Source: Hirschia sp. (GTDB lineage: Bacteria; Pseudomonadota; Alphaproteobacteria; Caulobacterales; Hyphomonadaceae). From it: 64,000 bases of DNA. The stretch spans positions 55,868 through 119,867 of the forward strand of contig PAQI01000016.1 in assembly GCA_002709235.1 (NCBI GenBank), written 5' to 3'. The notes below the pieces were generated by a model. The model was given only the letters and a program-made list of their open reading frames with translations, searched no databases and was not told the origin of the DNA. Positions 17,549 to 27,114 of this stretch are shown piece by piece. The position numbers and the translations under genes are program-made. Numbering within the stretch: the stretch's first letter is position 1; the number at the start of each line of letters is the position of its first letter.

Positions 17549-18790
17549 TCAAGTTCGGTACGCCCCGTTAATATCGACGTAAGCATGGGTAAGATCGCAG
17601 GTCCAAACGGTCGCTTTTCCCTCACCTACGCCAACATCGACAAGAATCGAGATTTCCTGTCTGGCGCATTCCGCCGAAGCCGCTTCCTCGGAATAGTCCG
17701 GTGCACGCATACCCTTGCGGGCAACCTCGACATCGCCAAATCGGATGGACAACGAATCGGGATCTATCGCCTCACCTGCTTTGCCAACGGCCATGACAAT
17801 GCGCCCCCAGTTCGCATCCGATGCCGCCAGCGCGGTCTTGACCAAAGGAGAATTGGCGATGGATGCAGCAATGGTCTTCGCTGCCTTGTCTGATTTTGCC
17901 CCCGTAACCGTGATCTCGATCAGCTTGGTGGCTCCTTCGCCGTCACGCACGATCTGCAGGGCAAGATCTTTCAACACGCTTTTCAGGGCTGCTGCAAAAC
18001 CGGCAAGATCCGGATCATCCAGTGACGTGATCTGAGGACCGCCAACGGCCCCTGTCGCAAACACCATCAGCGAATCCGATGTCGAGGTGTCACCATCAAC
18101 GGTGATGCAGTTGAAGGTCTGGTCAGCATAATCTGCAACCAGCGCCTGAAGTACGGATGGGGCAATATTCGCATCGGTGAACACATAGGACAGCATGGTC
18201 GCCATATTCGGCGCGATCATGCCCGACCCTTTGGCGATGCCTGCGATCTGGACCTGCCCGACGGTCATGCTTGCAGTCGTGCAGGCAGTCTTCATGAAAG
18301 TATCCGTTGTCATGAAGGCTCTGGCAGCATCGGCAATTGCGCCCTTGCCAAGGTCTGGCCAACGGGCCTCGACACCCTCGGCGAGCTGCTCTGCACGCAT
18401 TGGTACGCCGATCACACCCGTTGCTGCCAGGAAGACCTGTGACGGCTGACACCCGGCCAGACGGCTGGCAGCAGCGACAGTCGCAGCGTTCTTCGCCTCA
18501 CCTGCACGCCCGGTAAAGGCATTGGAATTTCCTGCATTCACCACCAGTGCATGCGCAACACCCTGACTTTCAGAAAGGCTCTTGCGACACCACAAAACGT
18601 CAGCCGACGCGGTGGCTGATGTCGTGAAGACACCCGCTGCGGATGCGCCTGCGGGAAAATGAGCGATGAAGAAATCATCGCGCTGACCATAAAGCCCCAT
18701 CGACCCGGAAATGATCTCAACACCCGCAATGGCGGGAAGGTCTGGAGTATGTGTCGGGGCCAGAGGCGAGCGTTTGAAGGCGTGAGCCAT
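17549..18790 (-). CDS. argJ: bifunctional glutamate N-acetyltransferase / N-acetylglutamate synthase
   Basis: ArgJ recycles the acetyl group from N-acetylornithine to glutamate, and in bifunctional forms also uses acetyl-CoA, in the cyclic arginine pathway. The 413-residue precursor has the autoprocessing site KGSGMIAPNMATML, where Thr198 becomes the N-terminal nucleophile of the beta chain. ALVVNAGNSNAFTG and the C-terminal AYVDINGAYRT are family hallmarks. Its ATG directly abuts the stop of the foldase gene. Confidence 0.95.
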   Translation of the reverse strand: MAHAFKRSPLAPTHTPDLPAIAGVEIISGSMGLYGQRDDFFIAHFPAGASAAGVFTTSATASADVLWCRKSLSESQGVAHALVVNAGNSNAFTGRAGEAKNAATVAAASRLAGCQPSQVFLAATGVIGVPMRAEQLAEGVEARWPDLGKGAIADAARAFMTTDTFMKTACTTASMTVGQVQIAGIAKGSGMIAPNMATMLSYVFTDANIAPSVLQALVADYADQTFNCITVDGDTSTSDSLMVFATGAVGGPQITSLDDPDLAGFAAALKSVLKDLALQIVRDGEGATKLIEITVTGAKSDKAAKTIAASIANSPLVKTALAASDANWGRIVMAVGKAGEAIDPDSLSIRFGDVEVARKGMRAPDYSEEAASAECARQEISILVDVGVGEGKATVWTCDLTHAYVDINGAYRT

Positions 18791-19771
18791 TTATTGCGAT
18801 TCCTGTCCTTCCGGACTGGCGTCGACTGTCTGGTCTGCAGGCTCGTCCGGGTTGTCTTCGATGATTTCAGCGTCCTTGAAGGCGTCGATTTCCGCGGCAG
18901 GTTCGACTTCCTCGAAATTGCGTATGATCGTCGCATCGCGGTGCAGCTTCTTAAGCAGGCGCTCAAGTTCGGATGCGACGAGGAAATCGCGGATCTGTGG
19001 GCGCAGCTCTTCCAGCTTTGGCGGCGGCTCGTCTCGTTTTTCCTCAACCTTGATCACATGCCACCCCAAATTGGTTTCAAACGGGTCTGAAACTCCGCCG
19101 ATTGGTGTCGTACGAATGGCGTTGGCATATTGCGAATTTGCATCATCCGGATTGATCCAGCCAAGATCGCCGCCCTCAAGCCGGGTGCGCTCGTCAATGG
19201 ACCGATTGGAAGCCAATACCGCAAAATCAGTATCCGATGTCATCTGCTTCAGCAGCGATTCAGCGGTTGCACGTGAAGGCAGGACGATTTCCCGCACGCG
19301 ATATTCCACTCCCAGTTCAAGTTTTTGCAGATTGACCGCTGTCTCATAATATTTCTGGATCGCCTGCTCGTCGACGGCACGGTTCAACAAGGCGTTGCCC
19401 AGCAGTCTGTTGGTCAGCACGTCCACACGATGCTGAACGAAGGGGTCCTTGTGCAACCCCTCTGCCTGCGCTTCGCGGGCAAGCAACCTGTCATCGATGA
19501 GGCTGTTCAGAACACGCGTGAAGAGAGCCGAATCAGTCGCCAGCGGCTCTCCGGGGGAAACCAGGCCCTGAGCTTCAGCTTCCAGTTGAACATCAGAGAC
19601 ATATATGGCCTGGCCATTTATGGTTGCCGCGACGACTTCGCCGACTGGTGCAGCAACGGGAGATGACGAGCTGATCGGAGTGGGCGGAGCATCCTCGCAG
19701 CCGAAAAGCGACATTGCCGCAATGAAGACGCAAACAATCTTGATCCCGCCCAAACTGTTGCCAAAAGCCAT
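18791..19771 (-). CDS. SurA/PpiC-type peptidylprolyl isomerase lipoprotein
   Basis: The 326-residue protein has a lipoprotein signal (VCVFIAAMSLFGC, Cys about residue 25), an N-terminal SurA-like chaperone segment (INGQAIYVSDVQLEAEAQGL, SLIDDRLLAREAQ), and a parvulin domain with GGDLGWINPDD and FETNLGWHVIKVEEKR. The tail is acidic and low-complexity. It probably helps fold exported proteins from the periplasmic face of the membrane. ATG 19771 is chosen because GGAGG lies ten bases upstream; the longer frame would break the signal peptide. It is divergent from secA, which suits a shared export role. Confidence 0.88.
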   Translation of the reverse strand: MAFGNSLGGIKIVCVFIAAMSLFGCEDAPPTPISSSSPVAAPVGEVVAATINGQAIYVSDVQLEAEAQGLVSPGEPLATDSALFTRVLNSLIDDRLLAREAQAEGLHKDPFVQHRVDVLTNRLLGNALLNRAVDEQAIQKYYETAVNLQKLELGVEYRVREIVLPSRATAESLLKQMTSDTDFAVLASNRSIDERTRLEGGDLGWINPDDANSQYANAIRTTPIGGVSDPFETNLGWHVIKVEEKRDEPPPKLEELRPQIRDFLVASELERLLKKLHRDATIIRNFEEVEPAAEIDAFKDAEIIEDNPDEPADQTVDASPEGQESQ

Positions 19772-19812
19772 CACAACAAACCTCCATGCACATAGCAGCG
19801 CTGCAGTTCGGA

Positions 19813-19887
19813 TTGACACTTACAGGGGCGGTCCTTACGTGTCCTGAGTAATCAAGTCGAGTGTTTACTTTGATTTGAACACTTACA
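19813..19887. promoter_or_regulatory. repeated TTGA(A)CACTTACA motif in the foldase/secA divergent region
   Basis: TTGACACTTACA (19813-19824) and TTGAACACTTACA (19875-19887) recur 62 bases apart in the only spacer between the divergent genes. Each begins with a -35-like TTGACA/TTGAAC. The second also forms half of an inverted repeat with AGTGTT (19860-19865). They may be duplicated promoter or operator elements. Confidence 0.4.
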
Positions 19888-19977
19888 TTCAGGCTGCGCT
19901 CAATTGCGATGAGGGGGCTGCGGACGTTTATCTGTTCCGCGGTTCATGGAGCAGGCCACTCATATTGGTGTTTATTG

Positions 19978-22674
19978 ATGTTTGGAATCGCCAAGAAGAT
20001 CTTTGGTTCGGTCAATGACCGAAAGCTGCGTCCTTTCAGGACACGGGTACAGCAGATCAACGCTCTTGAATCCGTCACTGAAGCGCTGTCCGATGATGCG
20101 CTCCGTGAGCGGACGGCGGAGTTTCGTCAGAAGATCGCCAATGGTGCATTGCTGGACGACATTCTCGTCGAAGCGTTTGCAACCGTTCGAGAGGCGGCAA
20201 AACGTTCGATTGGCCTGCGCCATTTCGACACACAGCTGATCGGCGGCATGGTGCTGCATTCCGGCAAGATCTCCGAGATGCGTACCGGTGAAGGTAAGAC
20301 CCTGGTTGCCACCTGCCCTGTTTATCTGAATGCGCTTGAAGGCAAGGGTGTTCACGTCATCACGGTGAACGATTATCTGGCCTCGCGTGATGCCGAATGG
20401 ATGGGCGAAGTCTACAAGTTCCTCGGACTTTCCATCGGCGCTATCGTGCATGGCATGGACGACAATGAACGTCGCAATGCCTATGCCTGCGATGTGACCT
20501 ACGGGACCAATAACGAATTCGGGTTCGACTATCTTCGCGACAACATGAAATATTCGCTGGCTGAAATGGTCCAGCGCGGCCACCGCTATTGTATCGTCGA
20601 CGAGGTGGACTCCATCCTGATTGATGAAAGCCGTACCCCGCTGATCATCTCGGGACCGACCGACGACCGCACGGAACTTTACCAGACTCTCGACGCCATC
20701 ATTCCACAACTGGATGAAGGCGATTATGAGATCGACGAGAAACAGCGCTCATGTGTCTTCACCGAAGAAGGCAATGAGAAACTCGAAGACCTGCTGGAAG
20801 CTGGTGGCCTGCTGGAAGGTTCCCTTTACGAGCCTTCCAATGTGACGCTGGTCCACCACGCCAACCAGGCGCTGCGTGCCCATAAGCTGTTTCACCGCGA
20901 CAAGGATTATATCGTCAAGAACGCCGAAGTGGTCCTGATCGACGAATTCACAGGCCGCATGATGCCGGGTCGCCGTCTCTCAGAGGGTCTGCACCAGGCC
21001 ATCGAGGCGAAGGAAAAATCGAAGATCCAGCCTGAAAACCAGACATTGGCCTCGATCACCTTCCAGAACTATTTCCGTCTGTATGACAAGCTTTCCGGGA
21101 TGACCGGAACGGCCTCCACTGAAGCGGCCGAATTCCAGGACATCTACAAGCTGGATGTCATCGAGATCCCAACCAACAAGCCAGTTCAGCGGATCGACGA
21201 AGATGATGTCGTCTATCGAACGGCAAAGGAAAAATTCGACGCGATCATCGAAGACCTCGAAGATTGCGCCAAGCGCGGCCAGCCCGTGCTTGTTGGAACG
21301 GTCTCGATCGAGAAATCAGAGCTGCTCTCCACCCTGCTCGCCAGCAAGGGCGTCAAGCACCAGGTGCTAAATGCGCGCCACCACGAACAGGAAGCCCAGA
21401 TCGTTGCACAAGCCGGTGTGCCCGGAGCCATCACGGTCGCCACCAACATGGCCGGCCGTGGTACCGACATCCAGTTGGGCGGCAATCTGGACATGCGCTT
21501 TGAAGTCGAAAGTGCTGAAAAAGCTGAAAAGCTTGGCCGTGAACTGTCCGAACTGGAGCTCGACGCGCTCAGATCCGAAATCAAGGCAGATATCGAGGTC
21601 AAGAAAAAAGCCGCGCTTGAAGCTGGCGGGCTCTATGTCCTGGCAACTGAGCGCCATGAAAGCCGCCGGATCGACAACCAGCTGCGCGGTCGGACTGGCC
21701 GTCAGGGTGACCCCGGCCGGTCGAAATTCTATATCTGCCTTGAGGATGATCTGCTGCGTATCTTCGCGGCTGAGCGGCTTGATTCCATCATGCGCCATCT
21801 TGGTATCAAGGAAGGTGAAGCCATTGTTCACCCCTGGATGAACAAGGCTCTGGAAACCTCCCAGCGCCGGGTCGAGCAACGCAATTTCGAGATCCGCAAG
21901 AATCTCCTGAAATATGACGATGTCACCAATGACCAGCGCAAGGCGATTTTCGAGCAACGCATCGAATTCATGCGCGCTGCCGATGTGTCCGAAACCATTC
22001 AGGAAATGCGTGAAGACACGGTCGAAAGCATCGTCTTGCGGCACATGCCGGAAAAATCCTATGCCGAGCAATGGAACATTGAAGGGCTGATCGAAGAGGT
22101 TGACGAAAGCCTCGGCATTCGCCCCCCAATCGCTGAATGGGCGGCTGCTGAAGGTGTTGCCTCTGCAGAGGTCATCGAAAAGCTTACCGACGCTGCAAAT
22201 GAGGCCTATCGCGCCAAGATGGCTGTCGCTGGTGACGAGCGCATGCACTGGATCGAAAAACAGGTCTTGTTGCAGGAAGTCGATCTGCGCTGGCGTGAAC
22301 ACTTGTCTCAGCTGGACCAGCTACGGTCGGTCATTCACCTGCGTGGATACGCCCAGCGTGACCCGTTGAATGAATTCAAGTCGGAAGCCTTCGCCCTTTT
22401 CGAAACCCTGCTCAATGATCTGCGGTCAGGTGTCTCACGCATCCTGATGCGGTTGCAGTTTACTGGCGAGCCTCAACAGGTGGAACAAGCCCAGCCCCCC
22501 GAAGAGACGATCGAAACCCATATCGACCCGCAAACCGGTGAAAACGAAGTGGCTGACCAGGAGGTCATGCCAGAGAGCTGGGCACGGACGCCGCGCAATG
22601 CACCCTGCCCATGTGGCTCAGGCGCAAAGTTCAAACATTGCCACGGAAAAGTGTCCGCCGGAGTCGATGTATGA
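19978..22674 (+). CDS. secA: preprotein translocase ATPase subunit SecA
   Basis: SecA drives unfolded preproteins through SecYEG at the inner membrane. The 898-residue protein has Walker A GEGKT (104-108), the DEAD-type [17 protein letters not shown], the long-helix and helicase motifs [15 protein letters not shown] and [13 protein letters not shown], and the C-terminal SEC-C zinc site [15 protein letters not shown]. It starts MFGIAKKIF at 19978; the frame is open 69 bases further up, but those residues are not family-like. Transcription ends at the hairpin at 22711. Confidence 0.98.
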   Translation: MFGIAKKIFGSVNDRKLRPFRTRVQQINALESVTEALSDDALRERTAEFRQKIANGALLDDILVEAFATVREAAKRSIGLRHFDTQLIGGMVLHSGKISEMRTGEGKTLVATCPVYLNALEGKGVHVITVNDYLASRDAEWMGEVYKFLGLSIGAIVHGMDDNERRNAYACDVTYGTNNEFGFDYLRDNMKYSLAEMVQRGHRYCIVDEVDSILIDESRTPLIISGPTDDRTELYQTLDAIIPQLDEGDYEIDEKQRSCVFTEEGNEKLEDLLEAGGLLEGSLYEPSNVTLVHHANQALRAHKLFHRDKDYIVKNAEVVLIDEFTGRMMPGRRLSEGLHQAIEAKEKSKIQPENQTLASITFQNYFRLYDKLSGMTGTASTEAAEFQDIYKLDVIEIPTNKPVQRIDEDDVVYRTAKEKFDAIIEDLEDCAKRGQPVLVGTVSIEKSELLSTLLASKGVKHQVLNARHHEQEAQIVAQAGVPGAITVATNMAGRGTDIQLGGNLDMRFEVESAEKAEKLGRELSELELDALRSEIKADIEVKKKAALEAGGLYVLATERHESRRIDNQLRGRTGRQGDPGRSKFYICLEDDLLRIFAAERLDSIMRHLGIKEGEAIVHPWMNKALETSQRRVEQRNFEIRKNLLKYDDVTNDQRKAIFEQRIEFMRAADVSETIQEMREDTVESIVLRHMPEKSYAEQWNIEGLIEEVDESLGIRPPIAEWAAAEGVASAEVIEKLTDAANEAYRAKMAVAGDERMHWIEKQVLLQEVDLRWREHLSQLDQLRSVIHLRGYAQRDPLNEFKSEAFALFETLLNDLRSGVSRILMRLQFTGEPQQVEQAQPPEETIETHIDPQTGENEVADQEVMPESWARTPRNAPCPCGSGAKFKHCHGKVSAGVDV

Positions 22675-22710
22675 CCATGCGAACCATGTAACTGCACAGC
22701 ATTTCAACAC

Positions 22711-22735
22711 AGCGCCGGGCAACCGGCGCTGTTTT
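22711..22735 (+). terminator. intrinsic terminator of secA
   Basis: AGCGCCGG (22711-22718), loop GCAA, CCGGCGCT (22723-22730), then GTTTTC. A perfect 8-bp GC-rich stem with a GNRA-type loop and a short T-run, 37 bases after the secA stop. Confidence 0.85.
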
Positions 22736-22924
22736 CATATTTGGTGCGTGCGCGAAAGCTCGCAAAATGTTAACGTTAACGCTCTAATTCAAAATTAGCC
22801 CTGAAGACTCTTGAATTGTTCAAGTTGATCGATCAGGACCCGTGGAGCGCTGCGAAACACCCGCAAGTAAACAGGCACAGTGCGGCGCATAAATTGACTA
22901 ATCCTCACTAGAAAGGATGACCCC

Positions 22925-23659
22925 TTGTTGCGTTCCGTTTGCCTCCTCGCCCTCACAGCCAGTTTTGGCGTCAGCTCAGCTCATGCGAATGACTGGACTG
23001 GAGAGGGGTCGCTGTCAGCGGGACTTTCATCAGGTAATTCGCAAACCAGTGATGCAGGCGTGGGCTTCAAGTCAAACCGTGACGGTTATGACTGGCGTAC
23101 AGCCTTGGAAGGCAAGGTCGATTACGGCAAGACAAATGGTATAGAATCCAAGAACCGCAGCTACATGTCCGCGCAGGCCGACAGGAAAATGCCCAATAAT
23201 GCCTGGTCCGCCTATGGCCGCACATCCTATGAGCAGGATGAGATAGCCGGGCTTAACAGCCGCGTCTTTCTAGGCATGGGAATTGGCTATGTCGCTCTGG
23301 ATGAAGGACCGCTGCGCTGGTCTCTGGAGAGCAGCCCAGGACTGAAGATGGAAAGCCGGCGTGTACGCCTTCCCGATACAACGCACACAGTGGTTGATGA
23401 TGACAATTTCGCCGTTCAGGCAGGCTCAAGACTGAGCCTCGCCCTCAATGAGAGCGTTAAGGTCGCGAACAATACCAATGTCGTCTATGCAGAAGAATCC
23501 ACGCAGATCGTCAATGACCTGTCTCTCACGGCAGCGCTGATCGAGAACATCTCGGCACGTATATCCTTTGATGTTCGTCATGACACTGCGCCACTGGAAA
23601 ATGTCGAGCCGACTGACACGACGACGCGCATTTCACTGGTCTATGGTTTTGGCGGCTGA
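22925..23659 (+). CDS. DUF481 outer-membrane protein (first of a tandem pair)
   Basis: The 244-residue protein has a signal peptide ending SSAHA-ND and the DUF481 (YdiY-like, salt-induced) beta-barrel pattern: WTGEGSLSAGLSSGNSQTSD, alternating strands, and the C-terminal TTTRISLVYGFGG with the terminal aromatic strand expected for BAM-assembled barrels. It starts with TTG at 22925, with AAAGGA upstream. It is clearly paralogous to the next gene (shared GEGSLSAG..GN..T.DAG, AYGR.SYE.DE, VYAE.STQ). Function unknown; family members are small outer-membrane barrels. Confidence 0.88.
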   Translation: MLRSVCLLALTASFGVSSAHANDWTGEGSLSAGLSSGNSQTSDAGVGFKSNRDGYDWRTALEGKVDYGKTNGIESKNRSYMSAQADRKMPNNAWSAYGRTSYEQDEIAGLNSRVFLGMGIGYVALDEGPLRWSLESSPGLKMESRRVRLPDTTHTVVDDDNFAVQAGSRLSLALNESVKVANNTNVVYAEESTQIVNDLSLTAALIENISARISFDVRHDTAPLENVEPTDTTTRISLVYGFGG

Positions 23660-23835
23660 CGCGCGCCACATCATTACAAAAATGACATTATGTATCTGAA
23701 GGATCACACTTTTTCCTGACTTGCAGTGCAAATGTCGCTTCGCCTTGAGATATTTTGGGTTTGTCCCTAATTCGCCAGCATGGGCGCAGTCTTGTGCCTG
23801 CATGAATGCTCAAACCGACATCAAGGACTTATTTC

Positions 23836-24579
23836 ATGAAGCTCATCGCATTCGCCACGATTGGCACCGCGGCACTGCTCTCCGCTCCTGCAGCTATTGC
23901 TCAGGCTGAATGGTCTGGCGAGGGATCGCTTTCTGCTGGATACACCACCGGTAACACCGAAACCACTGATGCAGGCGCGGGCCTGAAGGCAACTCGAGAT
24001 GCCCTCAACTGGCGCCAGAGCGGCGAGTTCTCATTCGATTATGGTGAGACAGATGGCGCAGAAAACAAGAACCGCCTCTACGTTGCCGGACAATTGGACC
24101 GCAAGTTCGAAAATCCACGCTGGACCGCCTATGGCCGTTCCTCCTATGAAAAAGATGAGTTTTCCGGCTATGAAAACCGGATCTTTGTGGGTGGCGGTGT
24201 CGGTTACAAGGTGTTGATGGGCGACATCGTGACCTGGACGCTGGAAGGCGGCCCCGGCTACAAGATCGACGAAGTTCGCGACCGGACCGTAAACGGCTTG
24301 TTTATTCCTGGCCAGACCGAGGAAAGCGTTGCCTTCCGGGCGGGCTCGCGTTTCGCATATAACATCAATGACAATGTCACTCTCTCCAACGACACCGACA
24401 TTGTTTATGCTGAAGTCTCCACGCAGCTTGAAAACACACTGGCGCTGACCGCAACGCTCTACGAGAAATTCTCCGTTCGCTTTTCCTATGATGTGCGCCA
24501 CGAAACCGAAGCTCCTGTCGGCACTGAAGACACCGACACAGCGACCCGCATTTCGCTGGTTTACGGCTTCGGAAAATAA
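23836..24579 (+). CDS. DUF481 outer-membrane protein (second of a tandem pair)
   Basis: The 247-residue paralogue has a signal peptide (MKLIAFATIGTAALLSAPAA, cut before QAEW) and the DUF481 barrel, beginning EWSGEGSLSAGYTTGNTETT and ending TATRISLVYGFGK. AAGGA before ATG 23836 fixes the start. A 176-base spacer separates it from the first copy, so it may have its own promoter, and a very strong terminator follows. Codon use is more biased to C/G-ending codons than in the first copy, suggesting higher expression (inference by eye). Confidence 0.9.
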   Translation: MKLIAFATIGTAALLSAPAAIAQAEWSGEGSLSAGYTTGNTETTDAGAGLKATRDALNWRQSGEFSFDYGETDGAENKNRLYVAGQLDRKFENPRWTAYGRSSYEKDEFSGYENRIFVGGGVGYKVLMGDIVTWTLEGGPGYKIDEVRDRTVNGLFIPGQTEESVAFRAGSRFAYNINDNVTLSNDTDIVYAEVSTQLENTLALTATLYEKFSVRFSYDVRHETEAPVGTEDTDTATRISLVYGFGK

Positions 24580-24601
24580 GTCTCATTTCGCAAGACTGGA
24601 C

Positions 24602-24650
24602 AAGGGCCCGTCCTTCGTGTTTCCAACGAAGGGCGGGCCCTTTGCCTTTC
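24602..24650 (+). terminator. strong intrinsic terminator after the DUF481 pair
   Basis: AAGGGCCCG (24602-24610) pairs with CGGGCCCTT (24634-24642), and CCTTCGT (24612-24618) with ACGAAGG (24626-24632), joined by a single U-G wobble: a 17-bp stem closed by a 7-base loop, followed by TTGCCTTTC. It is the longest hairpin terminator in the window. Confidence 0.9.
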
Positions 24651-24681
24651 CGATGTCTCCAACCTTTTGATCGACACCCTC

Positions 24682-26031
24682 ATGCGCGCCCGACCAGATG
24701 CACCCCTTCGCGACCACGCACATGAAAACGCCCCGCTGAAACCCGGGACGTTTGCGGGCTATCGCAAGGTTATCACACTCATTATCAGCCTGACCTTGCT
24801 ACAGGCGGCACTGGCCAGCCTGACGTTGGTGGTCGCCCTGCATCTGCGTGCAGCAGGCGCGTCCAACCTCGCCCTGGGATTGGTTGGATCCTGCTTTGCC
24901 ACTGGCTTGTTCATGGGAGCCCTGTTCGCACCTCGGGAGATAACCCGGGTCGGCCATATCCGCGCATTCTCCCTGTTCGCTGCGTCAGCCATCATCGTCT
25001 CGCTGGCATTCACGCTTTCGGTTGAAGTTGCTGCCTTTGCTGTCCTTCAGGTGTTTGTGGGTTTCTGCTTTTCCGGTCTGTGGGCAGCAGGAGATGGCTG
25101 GATCACCAGAGCTGCCCCCGATCACATGCGCGGTGCAATCGTCAGTTTCTACCATGTCGTCAACAAGCTGGGATCGATCAGTGGCCCCTTCATCGTGTTG
25201 GGCCTGAAGGGCGATGCGGATGGCTTCCTGCTCGCCGCAGCGCTGATTGCTGCAGCGATCCTGCCTGTGGCCGCAACCAGTAACCCCCAGCCGGAAACCT
25301 CCCACACTGCCCCGTTCGGACCAGCGAGAATATTCAAGCTTGCGCCTGCTGCTGCTGTCGCTGCGTTTACCGCCGGTGCAGTCAACACCGCTGTCGGCCA
25401 GCTATATCCAGTGTATGTCGCCGGTCTGAACCATCCCGATCCACTTAAACTGTCCGCTCAGTTCAACGGCGCATTGCTGGCCGGATCCATGATTGCCCTC
25501 TGGCCTGCGGGCTTGTTGTCCGATCGGATTGATCGCCGCTTGGTCATGGGCGGGCTGGGTGCTGTGGGTGCCATTGCGGCCTTCATACTGGCTTTGCTGG
25601 GCAATGTGCTGCCGCTGGGGGCCTTTGTCTTTGTGGTGGGGCTCTATGGTGCAGGCGCGCTCAGCCATTACGCGCTGGCCGTTGCGCACGCTGCTGACAA
25701 GACAGAGACACACCAGATGACCGCCATGATGGCTGGCATTCTGATCATCTGGAGCATGGGCTCAATCATTGGTCCACTGGCGGGAGGTGCCGTCATGAGC
25801 CTTGGCCTGGGGCCACGCGGATTGTTCATCTATGCCGGGATTGGAATGGCTCTGATGACCATATTCGTGCTTGCCCGCTCACGCGTTAGCGACGCCGTGC
25901 CTGTAGAGGACAAGGGACCCTTCGTGCCCACCCAGACAACAAGCCTCGTGCTGGCAGAAATGGATATCCGCGGCGATGACGAACAATTTGATCTGTTCGA
26001 TGATACAGATGCATCTGTCGACAGATCCTGA
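24682..26031 (+). CDS. MFS transporter
   Basis: The protein (about 449 residues) has twelve hydrophobic segments in two six-helix halves, with the MFS loop LLSDRIDRRLVMGGLGAVG between helices 8 and 9 and GSCFATGLFMGALFAPREITR in the first half. The GWITRAAPDHMRGAIVSFY segment resembles YcaD/YfkF-type carriers of unknown substrate. The acidic tail (DDEQFDLFDDTDAS) is unusual and cytosolic. ATG 24682 is chosen over the in-frame TTG 24667; neither has a clear ribosome site. It converges on accA. Confidence 0.87.
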   Translation: MRARPDAPLRDHAHENAPLKPGTFAGYRKVITLIISLTLLQAALASLTLVVALHLRAAGASNLALGLVGSCFATGLFMGALFAPREITRVGHIRAFSLFAASAIIVSLAFTLSVEVAAFAVLQVFVGFCFSGLWAAGDGWITRAAPDHMRGAIVSFYHVVNKLGSISGPFIVLGLKGDADGFLLAAALIAAAILPVAATSNPQPETSHTAPFGPARIFKLAPAAAVAAFTAGAVNTAVGQLYPVYVAGLNHPDPLKLSAQFNGALLAGSMIALWPAGLLSDRIDRRLVMGGLGAVGAIAAFILALLGNVLPLGAFVFVVGLYGAGALSHYALAVAHAADKTETHQMTAMMAGILIIWSMGSIIGPLAGGAVMSLGLGPRGLFIYAGIGMALMTIFVLARSRVSDAVPVEDKGPFVPTQTTSLVLAEMDIRGDDEQFDLFDDTDASVDRS

Positions 26032-26045
26032 GAGGTTCGAACCTC
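26032..26045. terminator. short palindrome between the MFS gene and accA
   Basis: GAGGTTCGAACCTC is a perfect 14-bp palindrome lying in the 26-base gap between two convergent stops. As RNA it gives a 5-bp stem with a TCGA loop on either strand. It may be a weak bidirectional terminator. Confidence 0.35.
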
Positions 26046-26057
26046 GGTAAAAGCGCT

Positions 26058-27023
26058 CTAGTTCAGACCTTCGCGGCCAATGGCATAGAACCGCTCCTTG
26101 CGCTGTTTACGCAACTCGGCAGTGCCCATGCCTTCAAATGCCTTGAGAGCGCGCTCGACAGCATCACCAACCCGCGTCATGGCTTCGCGTGGATCGCGAT
26201 GCGCCCCGCCCATGGGTTCCTTGATGATGTCATCGACGATCATGAATTTGTGCAGATCCTGAGCTGTGATCTTCATCGCATCAGCTGCATCCTTGGCGCG
26301 CGAGGAATCCCGGTAAAGGATCGAGGCAGCCCCCTCAGGAGAGATCACCGAATAGATGGCATGCTCCAGCATCAAGACCTTGTTGCCAGATGCCAGTGCC
26401 ACTGCACCGCCAGATCCACCCTCGCCAACTATGACCGATACCAATGGCGTTTTCAGCGTCAGGCACTTTTCGATGGACCTCGCCAGAGCTTCTGCCTGTC
26501 CACGCTCTTCACCCCCACGGCCGGGAAACGCCCCAGCGGTGTCTATCAGGGCAATGACGGGGAGGTTGAAACGCTCTGCCAGTTCAAACAGACGATAGGT
26601 CTTGCGGTATCCTTCAGGCCGCGCGAGGCCGAAATTGTGCTTCAGGCGTTCATTGGTGGTGCGCCCTTTTTCGTGCCCCACAACCACGCAAGCCACGCCA
26701 CGAAACCGCGCAAGCCCACCCATCAGGGCGTCATCATTCATGTATTTGCGGTCGCCTGCGAGCTCAACAAAATCATCAAACAAGGCGTCGACATAGTTCA
26801 GAAAATGGGGGCGGTCCGGATGACGCGCAACCTGCGTTTTCTGCCAGGCATTCAAGTTGGCGTAGATCTCCTTGAGTTGCTTGTCGGCCTTGTCGCGCAG
26901 TCGGCGCAACTCATCATCGATGGATGCGCCCCCCTCATCGGCAGCAGCTTCCAGCGCCGCGATCTTGCCTTCCATCTCTGACATGGGCTTTTCGAAATCG
27001 AGATAGGTCGTGGGCGCGGTCAT
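26058..27023 (-). CDS. accA: acetyl-CoA carboxylase carboxyltransferase subunit alpha
   Basis: AccA with AccD transfers the carboxyl group from carboxybiotin to acetyl-CoA, the first committed step of fatty-acid synthesis. The 321-residue protein shows YLDFEKPMSEMEGKI at the start, RHPDRPHFLNYVD, the oxyanion/CoA block VIALIDTAGAFPGRGGEERG, IVGEGGSGGAVALASGN, and ISPEGAASILYRDSSRA. GGAGAG precedes the ATG. It is monocistronic here; accD is not in the window. Confidence 0.97.
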   Translation of the reverse strand: MTAPTTYLDFEKPMSEMEGKIAALEAAADEGGASIDDELRRLRDKADKQLKEIYANLNAWQKTQVARHPDRPHFLNYVDALFDDFVELAGDRKYMNDDALMGGLARFRGVACVVVGHEKGRTTNERLKHNFGLARPEGYRKTYRLFELAERFNLPVIALIDTAGAFPGRGGEERGQAEALARSIEKCLTLKTPLVSVIVGEGGSGGAVALASGNKVLMLEHAIYSVISPEGAASILYRDSSRAKDAADAMKITAQDLHKFMIVDDIIKEPMGGAHRDPREAMTRVGDAVERALKAFEGMGTAELRKQRKERFYAIGREGLN

Positions 27024-27114
27024 GTTCTCTCCGGACTCAACTCTTGCAACTGAATCGATAACTAGGGGCTGTCAGGCGTCAAGGCAAGTTCGACGCCGCT
27101 CAGTTCAGTATATC

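Noticed and set aside
19972-22302. Long open frames antisense to secA (for example 20709-19972 and 22302-21367)
   Set aside because: They lie wholly inside the strongly conserved secA frame, lack ribosome sites and show no family features.
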